Below, piece by piece: positions 30,393 through 40,853 of a DNA stretch of 64,000 nt. The position numbers and the translations under genes are program-made. The stretch is from Mayamaea pseudoterrestris (taxonomy: Eukaryota; Bacillariophyta; Bacillariophyceae; Sellaphorales; Sellaphoraceae): assembly GCA_027923505.1 (NCBI GenBank), contig BROI01000002.1, positions 1,116,001-1,180,000 of the forward strand, written 5' to 3'. The notes beneath the pieces were generated by a model. The model was given only the letters and a program-made list of their open reading frames with translations, made no database searches and had not been told where the DNA came from. How positions within the stretch are numbered: position 1 is the stretch's first letter; every line of letters starts with the position of its first letter.

Positions 30393-33300
30393 ATGTCTTC
30401 GACGAGCAATACTCCGACGACAGGAGCGGCGTCGAGCGGTGGAGGTGCACCTCCCGCTCCGCCAGCAAGCGAAGGAAACCGACGCAACCGTCATTATCGT
30501 CGTGGGAATCGTGCTGGGAATCGTTCCGGGAATCAAGGCAATGGTAACAGACTCAACGGACCGAGTCGTGCGCCGAGTGGAAATTTCCAAGGAAGCGAGC
30601 CGACGCTCGCTGGATTCATCTACGACTATAACGGTTCGCGCGATCCCGATGGATTCATCCGTACGACGAACGAGATCATCACTTTCGTCGGGCGCTCCTA
30701 CAAGAAATATACCAAGGAGCTGCTCAAGGGCATGCGCAACGTGGAACTGGAGATTCCTGACGAGCCTGCACGTCCAACGAAGGATGCCGACACGACGGAC
30801 TCGGACTGGTCCATAATGCTCGAGGAATACAAGGCCGACAAGAAAGAGCATGTCGAGCGCGTGCGTGTATACTCCGACTTCCTCGCTGGTCTCTACGCCG
30901 TGTTGCATGGACAATGCACGGAGCGTATGAAGGATCGTGTCAAGTCGCACGCCAAGTTCCGAGACGCCGAGGAGGACACGGACGGAATTAAGTTGCTGGC
31001 GATTATCAAGGAGATCTCGCATACGTACGAAGGGCGCTGCAAACTTGTGGATCAAGTCGTGGACATTCAAGCTGAGTTGTTCGGACGTACTCAAGGAGCG
31101 CGCGAAAGCCTGCAGAAATATTACGAAAGCATGGTCACGCTGGCAGACGTGGCGAAGGCGGTTGGCGTCACGATGCACAACGAGATTGTGGCGCTGAACA
31201 TTGCCAAGGATGACAATCGTAACAAGGCGAACAAGGAGGATATCAAGGCCGCCGAAGAGCTCGAGCTTGCGATGCTTTTTCGTGCGTGGCGCAACGGGCG
31301 AATACGCTGGGTATTGCAAGCACTTGCGCAACTGCTACCTCGACGGGCACGACAACTTCCCGTTGACGATCCACGATGCATACAACATCATGCAGCGTCG
31401 TGAGCATGCGGATGGAGAAGCCACGTTGCCAACGAACGAGGGCGTGGCGTTTCACACGACTGGTACAGCGCGTGACCCTCCCAGATGCTGGACCTGTCAA
31501 CAGGTTGGTCATGTGCAGCGAGACTGTCCTACGAGAACGGAGTCTACGGAGAGTGCGCCGGCTGCAGAGGCTAGTGGGGCGCAGCACTTCACGCTGGGTA
31601 GCGAGGAAGAAAGCGATGACGACGATGAGGTCGGATACATGTTCGCGCAGCCGCCGAAGGTGAACATCTCGAAGAAGGCTGTGCTCTTGGACAATCAGTC
31701 GACAGTGGATCTGTTCTGCAACGCCAAGATGCTGACGAACATTCGCCCGGTGCCAACGTGGATGGTGATCAAGTGCAACGCTGGTACAGTAAGGACGAAC
31801 ATGATGGGCGACCTGGAGGGCTATGGTCCGGTGTGGTGGTATCCGCAGGGACTGGCGAACATTTTGAGTTTGGCGCAAGTCCGCAAGAAGTTTACCGTGG
31901 AGTATCTCATGCACGGCGTGGATCGTCAATGTTCGTTGTGGAGAAGCCGGATGGTAAGCAGCGAGAGTTTGTCGAGACTGACTCTGGGCTGTATGTTTGC
32001 GAGAGCTTTTCGAAGGGCAAGCGCAGCGATGTCAAGGATGGAGTGGCGATGTTGACTACGGTAGACGATAACCGTACTAACTACACCAATGATGACTATT
32101 TACGCGCTGTTAGAGCTAGGGAACTGCAAATCAAAATTGGACGGCCAAGCCTCAAGGATTACCTGCGCATCGTTACTAGCAATCAGTTGCCGAACTGTCC
32201 TGTGACGAAGGCCGACATCCTGGCTGCTGAGCACATCTTTGGACCAGATGTTGGCTCGTTAAAAGGAAAGACGACGCGTCGCGCGTCGCATCTGGTGAAG
32301 CCTGCGATTGTTGAGCAGCTTCCACCGGCTATCATGAGTCGCTATCGAGACGTTACTCTTTGTGCTGACATCATGTATATCAACAAAGTCCCTATGTTGG
32401 TGACGTTCTCCCGCAGCATTCGTTTTGCTACGGTTGAGGTGATTCAAAACCGTACGCTTCCGGTTATGTTGAAGGCAATCGAGTCTGTGTTGAAGATTTA
32501 CGCACGCGGTGGGTTCCGTGTCGTCGCGGCTCTGATGGATGGGGAGTTCGCTCCAATGCTTGGCGCGTTGGCTGATCTCGGAGTGGCGCTCAATGCGACA
32601 TCTGAGGATGAACACGTTGGCGAAATTGAACGTTTTATCCGTGTCGTGAAAGAACGGGTGCGCGCGACATACAACACGTTGCCATTTAAGCACGTGCCGG
32701 CACGCTTGGTTATCGAAATGACGAAGTCTGCCGTGTTTTGGTTGAATGCGTTTCCGAACGAGCGTGGCATTTCGAAGGATCTCAGTCCACGCACTATTGT
32801 GACTGGTCAGACAGTTGACTTTAATCGGCATTGCAAGTATGAATTTGGTCAGTATGTGCAAACGCATGAGTCGCACAGCAATGACATGCAGGCGCGCACG
32901 ATCGGTGCGCTGGCTCTGCGCCCGACTGGTAATGTGCAGGGTGGGTTTTATTTCCTCAGTTTGTCTTCGGGCAAAGTTCTGAATCGTGGGCACGCTACGC
33001 CTTTGCCCATGCCTGATGATGTCATTGAGCGCGTGCATCGTCTCGCTCGTCAACAGAAGGCCAATCCGGGCATCGTGTTCATGGACCGCCACCGTGTTGC
33101 GGAGGCTGCTGAGCCAGTCATGTGGCACGAAGATGACGCCGAGGATGATGATGACTCTGATTATGATGACGACGCTTCTCGCGGTGACGACGACTCTGCC
33201 GGCGGAAGCGAAGGAGTGAATGCGACCGATGACGACGACGACGACGACGATGGTGCTGACGGCGCAATCGAAGGAGTGCCGAACGACGAGGATGGTGAGG

Positions 33301-35240
33301 CCATTGACGGCGAACTTGACGACGCGCCAGCCGTGGATGATGGCGAAATTGAAGGAGTGCCCGATGAAGGCGAAATTGAAGGAGTGCCAGCTGCTGCAGA
33401 CGAAGAGGATTTCGATGCGCGCTATGGCCCACGCACTGGTCGGTATGGCCTGCGTGCGCGCAAACCTCGCTCGTTCGCTCATTTGTTCACGCTCGACGCT
33501 GCAGAGGAAGTGTCGGAGCCACTCGTCACGGCACAGATGAATATGCGACAAGGTTTAAAGGCTTTTGGCGATGCTGGAGTGGAGGCAGTGCGCAAGGAAA
33601 TGCAGCAGCTACACGACAGGCACGTCATGAAGGCAGTCCCCCAATGCACTCTGACTCCGCAGCAGCGCAAGGACGCTCTGGCGTATTTGATGTTTCTCAA
33701 GCGCAAGCGATGCGGGACTGTGAAGGGACGCGGATGCGCGGATGGACGCAAGCAACGAGCATACACTGCAAAGGAAGACGCAGCATCTCCAACGATAGCG
33801 ACAGAGGCCATCTTTCTGACAGCTATCATTGACGCTATGGAAGGGCGCGAGGTTGCTGTGGTTGATGTACCGGGTGCTTTCATGCAAGCGGAAATGGATG
33901 AGTTGGTGCACGTTCGTTTCACTGGGAAGATGGTGGAGCTACTGTTGGAAATTGATCGCGAGATGTACGAGCCTTGCGTCACAATGGAGAATGGCGAGAA
34001 AGTCATGTACGTTGAATTACTCATGGCGCTTTATGGTACGCTTCGAGCAGCGCGACTATTCTGGGAGAAGTTGTCCGCAAAATTGCTTGAGTGGGGCTTC
34101 GAGAAGAACCCGTACGATCCGTGTGTGTGCAACAAGATTGTCAATGGGAAGCAAATCACCGTGGGATGGCACGTGGACGATTTGAAGATTTCGCACGTCG
34201 ACGTGAGCGTAGTGGATGAGTTCATCGCGCAGATGGATGAGGAGTTTGGCAAGGAGACTCCAATGAATAAGTCACGCGGAAAAGTGCACGACTACCTCGG
34301 CATGGTATTGGACTATACTAAGCCTGGAGAAGTAGCAATCAACATGGTTGACTATGTGAAGAATATCCTTCATCATGCGCCGGGCGACATGGATGGAACG
34401 GCAGCTACTCCGGCCGCCAGTCACTTGTTCCAGATCTCAGAAAATCCTGTCATGTTGAGCGAAGCGAAGAAGCAGATTTTTGTGATGATTGTGATGCAGT
34501 GTCTGTATCTGAGTCAGCGAGCGCGACCGGATATTCGCACAGCGATTTCTTTCTTGAGCACGAGGCTGCAGCAGCCTGACGAAGACGACTATAAGAAGGC
34601 TGCAAGAGTGATTAAATATTTACGCGGAAGCGTGGACATTGTGTTGACGCTGAAGGCGGACCAGTCCGGAATAGTCCAGTGGTGGGTGGATGCATCGTAC
34701 GCGGTGCACCCAGACATGAAGTGTCACACTGGTGGAACAATGACACTTGGACCAGGATCAGTGTACAGTACGTCGGCTAAACAGAAGTTGGTAACAAGAA
34801 GCTCGACGGAGAGTGAAGTCGTGGGAGTTCACGATGTGCTACCGCAGTTGCTGTGGACAGGATATTTTCTGAAGGCGCAAGGTTTCGGGGTCAAGGACAC
34901 GAAATTGTACCAAGACAATATGAGTTCAATGCTGTTGGAAAAGAATGGCAGAAGCTCAAGTACAAAGCGCACGCGACACATGAATGTTCGGTACTTCTTT
35001 GTGAAAGATCGCGTGGCAGCTGGTGAAGTCAACATTGAGCATTGTCCGACCGGAGACATGGTCGCGGATTTCTTCACGAAACCATTGCAGGGAGCCCAGT
35101 TTGGCAAGCTCCGCAACCTGGTTATGAATCTGGCCTCGAGCAGTAAGTACTACTCGGCCCAAAGGAGTGTGTTGAGCATGGATGAGAACCCAAACCGAAG
35201 AGACAGCGGTGACGTCACGAAGACGGTCACGTTTAAGTAA
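30393..35240 (+). CDS. Copia gag-pol polyprotein with two single-base frameshifts
   Basis: Reading through two indels gives about 1615 residues. Gag starts at 30393 with an Arg/Gly/Asn-rich N-terminus. At the T5 run 31276-31280 one extra T shifts the frame. The shifted part holds the zinc knuckle CWTCQQVGHVQRDC (31486 on) and the protease motif LLDNQSTVD (31690). Near 31935 one missing A (CAATG for an expected CAAATG) restores the original frame. Integrase acidic residues lie near 32367, 32538 and 32628. An acidic linker with repeated IEGVP spans 33130-33420. Reverse transcriptase has HVDDL with both Asp at 34176-34181, and RNase H shows WVDAS, STESE and YQDNMSS. All catalytic motifs look intact, so the element is young or its indels are base-calling errors. 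Confidence 0.85.
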
Positions 35241-35351
35241 GCGCGGTAAGCGGCAACCGAAGGAGTGGATCGAGGACGATCACTTCTTGGAGAAAATAAG
35301 TAAAGTGGTTTTATTGACTCTGTTCTGCTTAATCATTAGTGTCGCTTCAAG

Positions 35352-35375
35352 GGCGCGCAAGATATATTCTAGATC
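35352..35375. repeat. 24-bp direct repeat, right copy
   Basis: Right partner of 30337-30360. It ends TTCTAGATC, which also looks like a 3' splice acceptor (TTCTAG) at the exact point where SDR-like coding sequence begins. Confidence 0.85.
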
Positions 35376-35900
35376 AATCGACTCAAGTCAGATACGGAAG
35401 AGTCGAATACTGAGCACGAAGTTATCAAGACGAAGATCCTCGAAAATGTACTTGAAGCTGCTAAACTCGCCGGCATTCAGCATGTCGTCGGAGTCGATCG
35501 TTCTTCAAGCTCCACAGAACTTGCGTTAAATGCTCGACTTGAGCAATGCGGTATTCCGTACACTTGCATCTTGCCGGCTGGACAGCTTGTGAGTATCCCG
35601 GACTACTCGTATCGCAAGGGCGTCATTGGACAGCTACGCGTACAACAACAGCAGCAGCAACAGCAAAAATCCAAAGCCAACCCGCGTTCTTTGGGCACAA
35701 GTGAACAGCAAATAGCCCGAGAGGACATTGCCGCCTTGTGTGTCCAGTCTCTGCAATCGCTGGACTGGACGACTAGTCGAACGCTACATGTACATTGCGC
35801 CAAACCACTTCAAGTGCAGGCTCCGGTTGAAAAGCGGCCAGATCAGGAGTGGTGCGTCGAGTCACGACAGGTTGAGGCAGCCCTGGCTGGTATTGCTTAG
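35373..35900 (+). pseudogene. 5'-truncated NAD(P)-binding (atypical SDR) gene fragment
   Basis: An open frame without an ATG starts right after an in-frame TAG and codes for 175 residues. ILENVLEAAKLAGIQHVVGV and DRSSSSTELALNARLEQCGI, then PYTCILPAGQL, match the second half of NmrA-like/atypical SDR Rossmann proteins (the segment in which the modeller or substrate loop follows the fourth strand). IAREDIAALCVQSLQS matches their later helix. The Gly-rich cofactor motif that should lie upstream is absent. A polyglutamine run (CAA/CAG) interrupts the domain near 35645-35668. The fragment begins at the end of the 24-bp repeat, at a plausible splice acceptor, so the missing N-terminal exon was removed or moved when the Copia element arrived. 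It could still be one exon of a disrupted gene. Confidence 0.6.
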
Positions 35901-36465
35901 TGGAGATACTGGACATGCGTAACGTACAGTGGTACCTGTTGCCTCCGGTAAGTCATCACAAATGATAAGGGTCGACCACCCGTTCGAGTGGCAACGATCA
36001 TTGGACAATAACGATAGTGTCCCATTCTTATACATGAGGTGAATAAACATGTACATCTACAGCATCTTTTCGTACAGCAGCTCCATGTCAATGAGCTTTG
36101 TGCTAATATTCATTGCTCGCCGTAGCCGTAAAGTAGCGATACGACGATATTATCGTCGGATCATGCATAACCGCTGATTTTCATTTCAAAACGGTAAGCA
36201 CGACTGAAATACGATGGACATTGATCCGAAGAATGGTTCGCCTTCGGCCAAGACGGTTTGCGTCAACTAACTGCCGGAAGTGTCATGCCACATCACGAGC
36301 CGGTGTCAACGCTTTGTGTGGAGCTGCAAAGCATTCCAATTCATTCCACAAATCGAGCCTTGCTTGGCACCACCACACAACCCAAGATCAAACATCAGTC
36401 AGTCTGTCGAATCTCGGCAAGCGTCTGTAAACGCACTTTACTTTCACTTGTCTTATTCGAATACA
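35901..36465. other. Intergenic, no feature seen
   Basis: This is 565 bp downstream of the SDR fragment. It probably contains the 5' region of the next small gene. Short frames on both strands are not supported. Confidence 0.35.
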
Positions 36466-36969
36466 ATGGGAAAGCGATCCAATCCAACGCAGATACCGAG
36501 CCTCATCCACGCCAAGAATGACGAGCTCGATGACATTTCATCCAAGAGACAAAAGTTGGATACTACCATCGAGTCACTCGCCCATACGCTACTATCCATT
36601 CAGTCAGATTCGTCCGATCATTCTCTTCATCTAGCACATGGCAAGAATGGAGCGAGTCAGCGACTGCGGGCGCAAAGTTACGTTTCGGATGATGACGAAT
36701 CTGAGTCGCCGAGCTTGACACTATCTTCTCGTTCCAATAAGTCGAAAGCCTTTGTGAATACTCATTCTTTGCTACGATGCGCTCTTCCGTGTCCTCCTCG
36801 CTTGGCTGGTCGCATGGTGGAGTCGTTGCCTACGGTTGGTGGAGAATCTGCGCCAATGCAGCTCTTGTCGCCACTCCCGCCGGGACGTCCGCTTCCTCCA
36901 CGGCCTTCTCTTCCGAGTGGCATTGTTGCCATCAACAGTCATTCCGTGGTTACGAAACAGACGACGTAG
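36466..36969 (+). CDS. Small disordered protein, unknown
   Basis: From the ATG at 36466 (MGKRSNPTQIPSL) the product is 167 residues. It has a basic N-terminus with a possible nuclear signal (SSKRQKLD), an acidic Ser stretch (SDDDESESPS) and a Pro-rich C-terminal part (PLPPGRPLPPRPSLPSG) that could bind SH3/WW-like domains. No fold is recognised. The frame is open upstream to 36280, but that part has no coding look, so the later ATG is preferred. It may be a real diatom-specific gene; composition is the only evidence. Confidence 0.4.
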   Translation: MGKRSNPTQIPSLIHAKNDELDDISSKRQKLDTTIESLAHTLLSIQSDSSDHSLHLAHGKNGASQRLRAQSYVSDDDESESPSLTLSSRSNKSKAFVNTHSLLRCALPCPPRLAGRMVESLPTVGGESAPMQLLSPLPPGRPLPPRPSLPSGIVAINSHSVVTKQTT

Positions 36970-37655
36970 ACTTTCTGCGTCTTGGCATAGGATTTCAAGC
37001 TTTCCTACATAACTTTACCGGGTTCGTCCAAGCAAACTGCATTTTACACTTCACACCGCTATGCAGCGCGCGCCAATCAACACAGCTATTACAGTCACAT
37101 CTTCGAATAAAGTCTATTTATGTTTAGAGCAATAACACTAGTAATTGCTACTACAGCATCTTACTCGTATCTACTGTTAGGCTTCAGTAGAGATTCGACG
37201 CATCAAAACTCTTGCCCATCCAATGGAAGATTCGACCTCAACGTGGACGAGCACGACCACGAATCAACACACCGTCCGGCGCTTGCCGGGCACCCGGCAA
37301 TGATTTGCGGTTATGAATCATCGCTCATAAGTAAACTATACAGCCCCTCGAAGGAAGGTTCTATTGGGACAATGGGCTGCACTTGCATGGTTCGCTTTTG
37401 AAATTCCGGAGCGAGCGACGGAAAAACCTTGTTCTTCCGGAACTTTGACTGTTCCTCGCTCATGTCAAATGTGAATTGACACGACTGACACGCACGTCAA
37501 AGCGCGCGCGCGGAAGGCTATCGTAGTCATGACGTTTGAGTAAGTACGCGTATTATCTACCGGTACTTAGTTGGCACTTTGTTTCGCAATGCTTCATGTT
37601 TACTCGAATCATACAAAGGACATCATAGTAATCGGTTTGCTGACGAGCAAAGCTA
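36970..37655. other. Intergenic, weak short frame only
   Basis: This is 686 bp between a plus-strand and a minus-strand gene. A 93-codon frame at 37120-37401 starts with a hydrophobic stretch (ITLVIATTASYSYLLLGF) but has no other support. A GC-rich run of CG dinucleotides lies near 37500-37512. Confidence 0.3.
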
Positions 37656-39056
37656 TTATGTACTCGTTCGTCGTCGAACGTTTCGAAGCTGCTCACGCAA
37701 GTTGTCGTAGCGGTCACGCTCAGCTTCCCGTTCGCTCGCCATGAAAACCTGAGCCCGCGTCAAAAGCGTCCGCTGAAACAAAGGTGATTGCGATTGAAAT
37801 TCATCAACGTCTTCGAAATCAATGTACAAAAATGTCTTGGACAATGATGTGATGCAGCGCATTTGAAGGTTCGACAGGGCTCCGGACGAGTCAATCATGA
37901 GCTCCGACTCTTTCCGCAGCAGACACCACGTCGAATCGGGATCTAAAGTCGGCAGAAGGCTTTCGTCCGTCAAACTGAGAAACATTTCTGCGTCAAGTTC
38001 GTTTTCAGTGCAAAATGCAGCGACAAGTTCACTGGCCATAAGGCTATGTTCTTTAGACGCCGGCTGCCGTCGTATGATCGAGAGCACTTCCGAAGCTGTG
38101 AAGCACTCAGCTAGACCGTTCCAGAATTGTTCAGACATATCCAAGAAGTTCAGAACACAATGTTTAATCACTGCATTGATAATGTGTTGCACACCAAGCT
38201 TTCGAGCAGCTTCTAGATAAAAGCAGCACCAAGACACATTCAAATCTTCCGCTAAGGCTTGATCGAGATCGCGCATGAGCTGAGGCACCTTGAAATAATC
38301 GCCGAGCCAGAAGAGACTGACATGTACATCTTTTGATAAGGGTCGCAGTTGCCCTACAACACCCTGATTTGAATAGAGCCAGTACATGTAGTCCAGCAAG
38401 TGAGGAAAGGCCGCAGCCGTCGCCTCCTCGAGTTCGATCCGACTATGATGTCTTTCACCTTCCACATAGTTAGAACCGTTTTTTGGGCTCAAAAGATTTG
38501 CAAAATACTCGCTTCCACTAGCTATCATAAGCTTGTGTACATTGTACTCGAATATAGTCTGCGTGTCTTTGACCACTATATCAATCCTGTAATCAGAAAA
38601 TGACTCGTCTGGATCCTGCCGCCAATCAAGCGTCGGAATACCATCACGTAGAAGAATCGGCGGACGCATAGCAAGCAACTGCTCGTCTAGTAGATCAACA
38701 AGCCACCAAAGTCTCAGGGGCGGCGCATGCTTCGCATCCGTAACTGGATTGCTCATGTAGTAGGACGTGTATTCGCTTAAGGTGCGGTCGAGAGTGCAAA
38801 GGTGCCAGCGTCCGCAGCGCCCGAGGCAAATGATGAAGCTCACCTCCTTGCCGTTCCATATTCCTTTCATCTCAAATTTCGCCGAGTTTTTTACCGCGTT
38901 AAGTGTCTTGGCTTCGTCCTTTTTGAGCTTTCCAGCAAAAGTGTACTTGCCGTTCATCGCTTCCAGACCGCAGCCTACAACGACAATCGCTTCACTATTT
39001 CCATCATTTTGCGCGATCGCTTCGCCCTCAACTTGCGGTAGAATAGCATCGTCCAT
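37656..39056 (-). CDS. BTB/POZ domain protein
   Basis: The 466-residue protein has a BTB fold from about residue 155: YRIDIVVKDTQTIFEYNVHK, LMIASGSEYFANLL, then IELEEATAAAFPHLLDYMYW, which is the typical 'D-V-...-hHK-hLaaSSeYF' signature. A helical, BACK-like region with SLFWLGDYFKVPQLM follows. The first 140 residues form an unassigned N-terminal domain with a cluster of Cys and Trp (CLGRCGRWHLCTLD). BTB proteins often serve as Cullin-3 substrate adaptors or dimerisation modules; which applies is not shown here. The C-terminus ends in a basic coiled segment. Single exon, start at the first ATG. Confidence 0.75.
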   Translation of the reverse strand: MDDAILPQVEGEAIAQNDGNSEAIVVVGCGLEAMNGKYTFAGKLKKDEAKTLNAVKNSAKFEMKGIWNGKEVSFIICLGRCGRWHLCTLDRTLSEYTSYYMSNPVTDAKHAPPLRLWWLVDLLDEQLLAMRPPILLRDGIPTLDWRQDPDESFSDYRIDIVVKDTQTIFEYNVHKLMIASGSEYFANLLSPKNGSNYVEGERHHSRIELEEATAAAFPHLLDYMYWLYSNQGVVGQLRPLSKDVHVSLFWLGDYFKVPQLMRDLDQALAEDLNVSWCCFYLEAARKLGVQHIINAVIKHCVLNFLDMSEQFWNGLAECFTASEVLSIIRRQPASKEHSLMASELVAAFCTENELDAEMFLSLTDESLLPTLDPDSTWCLLRKESELMIDSSGALSNLQMRCITSLSKTFLYIDFEDVDEFQSQSPLFQRTLLTRAQVFMASEREAERDRYDNLREQLRNVRRRTST

Positions 39057-39565
39057 GTTGGATAGGTAGTATGTAATGACGACGGAGTTGTCAAAGGCGA
39101 ATTGTTGTGTTGCGCATGGTCGCCAGGGAAGGCATCACTGCTCCAGAGCGTCGTTGAAAGCAAGTACAGTAGGAGTATATGGGTGGTCCATCGAACGCAA
39201 AATGAGTACTTGTTTCAGTTGAATGTCGGAACGGTTCTCGGCGATGTTGTCGACGGATTTTTAGTTTTCGCTCGAGATCCGTCCACCCATTTGATATTTT
39301 TGGCGTTGGGCACTAGTTCAAAATGAGACAGCCATTAGTAAACAAGACACAGGTAACATTCAGTTAATATACTCTAATTGGCTGACTGAACTCTGCAAAA
39401 ACATTGTATATTTTTAGCAGCAACGCCCCGTCTGACACATCGCAAAGGAGCCTGACGAACATCCTCGCATAGCGAAGCAATCACAAAGTGCATTACACAT
39501 CTCGTCCACACACTCATTAACGACAGTCATAGCCCGCCATAATTCTATTCATTTCCGCTCATTCT
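39057..39565. other. Intergenic, no feature seen
   Basis: This 509-bp stretch should hold the promoter of the BTB gene and the 3' UTR of the CNOT9 gene, both on the minus strand. Nothing else is recognised. Confidence 0.35.
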
Positions 39566-40629
39566 TCACTGATTCGATGCAGCCGCCGAGTCTCCAAACG
39601 TCGCCTGCACGTTTGCATCACTCTGCTCGCCACCCACCGTCGTCAATAGCTGCGTCAACCATTTTTGCACCGTCGGATCATTCTGAAGGTGCTGCGCGAA
39701 GGTATTGTCGCGAAGCGACGCCGGAAGACACGTCTTTAACGCTTCCCGCGCCCGTGGATGGTCAGCAAGTCGAAGGTAGCAACGAACCACATGCTTCAAC
39801 AATCGTACTGAAGGATGAATCTGAAGCAGCTGCACCATGTTCACCAGGACAGTGGAAATGGCAAAGAAGCGTTCCGCCGTCGCGCAAACATAGTTGAGCC
39901 CAGTCTCTTCGAGCAAAATCTTTTGAACGATAAAGGTAGCAACAGTCTTGCTGAGCTCCGATCCAGTCTCCATAATGCGCAAGCACAATGGAATAATCTC
40001 CGTCGACAGCAAGAAGGAAATAACTTCAGCGTCATCCACTTTCACAAGCGCTCCAATGACACCAAGACTGGTCAACCGCAAGTACTCGAACGGCCGTGTC
40101 TTGGATTGCGTATTCAGAAACGGATACAAGTACAGTGGAATCTGCGCACTCAAAAAGGGCTGACGGGTGTCCGGATGCGAAGCAACGCATTGCAGTAGCG
40201 CCAGTGCATTACATACTCGATTCGAAGCATGCGCCGTCAAGGTTGGAGGCGTCAAAAGTGGGTATATGGAAACAATTTCTTGTAGCAACGCTGCGATAGT
40301 GGCCGTCGAATGCCATAGGATTGGCGCCAAGTCCGGGAAACTTTCGCGCTTTTTGGAGAGTTCAAGTAACACTAGTTCTCGCTGTGAAGAGACGGAAGAA
40401 ATATACGTAAATTAGGGGGGCAGTGGCAGCTTACGATACGTCAAAAGCTTGCTGTTTCGAACAACCAATATCGACAATGTCAATATGAGCATATGCCTCA
40501 CTTATCCTCCATTACACTCACCTGCTCTGGATTCGTCAGCTGCTTGACCAGTGGCAGCAGCTCATCCATGCCGCCTTGAGGAACTGATGGATTCATTGGT
40601 TGCGCTGGAGGCGCCGTCGATGCCATCAT
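39566..40629 (-). CDS. CNOT9: CNOT9/RCD1 subunit of the CCR4-NOT complex (spliced)
   Basis: Exon 1 (40629-40522, 36 codons) and exon 2 (40381-39566) are joined over a 140-bp GT-AG intron (40382-40521) in phase 0, giving 307 residues. The splice junction rebuilds [19 protein letters not shown], the start of the highly conserved RCD1 armadillo domain. Further matches are [54 protein letters not shown] and [15 protein letters not shown]-like ([15 protein letters not shown]) near the end. CNOT9 binds NOT1 and recruits GW-repeat and other repressors to the CCR4-NOT deadenylase in the cytoplasm. Domain length is normal, and the C-terminal tail after [10 protein letters not shown] is short and non-conserved. 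Confidence 0.93.
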
Positions 40630-40853
40630 GGTGATTTGATTGTGGTCGTCGCGTGCGGCTCGCAAGAAAGCGACCTTTTGTCGTACCGGCTTTGACCTAG
40701 GTAGCTATTGATCTGTTTATCGGTGTGTTGACATTACGCGCGGACAAGAAGCCGCCACCGTAACGTTATCATTTTCCATTCCCAAGTCATTCAAAGGCTC
40801 TTAATGGTTAATAGACACAAATTAGCTGCTCTACTAAAGTTCATAAAGCCGTC

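Larger units (their letters stand above)
30337..35375 (+). mobile_element. Ty1/Copia element without recognisable LTRs
   Basis: A complete gag-pol order (gag, zinc knuckle, protease, integrase, reverse transcriptase, RNase H) identifies a Copia element. Instead of LTRs, the element is bounded by a 24-bp exact direct repeat (30337-30360 and 35352-35375, beginning GGCGCGCAAGATATATTC). Inside are 15-bp inverted repeats, ATTTTCTCCAAGAAG at 30365-30379 and its complement at 35283-35297. Only 32 bp separate the left repeat from the gag ATG, leaving no room for a 5' LTR and primer-binding site. It sits between the 5' end of the dioxygenase-like gene and a 5'-truncated SDR gene. Confidence 0.8.

Noticed and set aside
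30289-30468. N-terminal extension of the dioxygenase-like protein
   Set aside because: It would run through the 24-bp repeat into antisense gag sequence.
30354-31331. 325-codon frame antisense to Copia gag
   Set aside because: Shadow of a GC-skewed coding sequence; Arg/His/Val composition typical of antisense frames.
37120-37401. Small secreted protein with hydrophobic N-terminus
   Set aside because: 93 codons, only one hydrophobic stretch, no recognisable motif after it; it could be chance in an AT-rich spacer.
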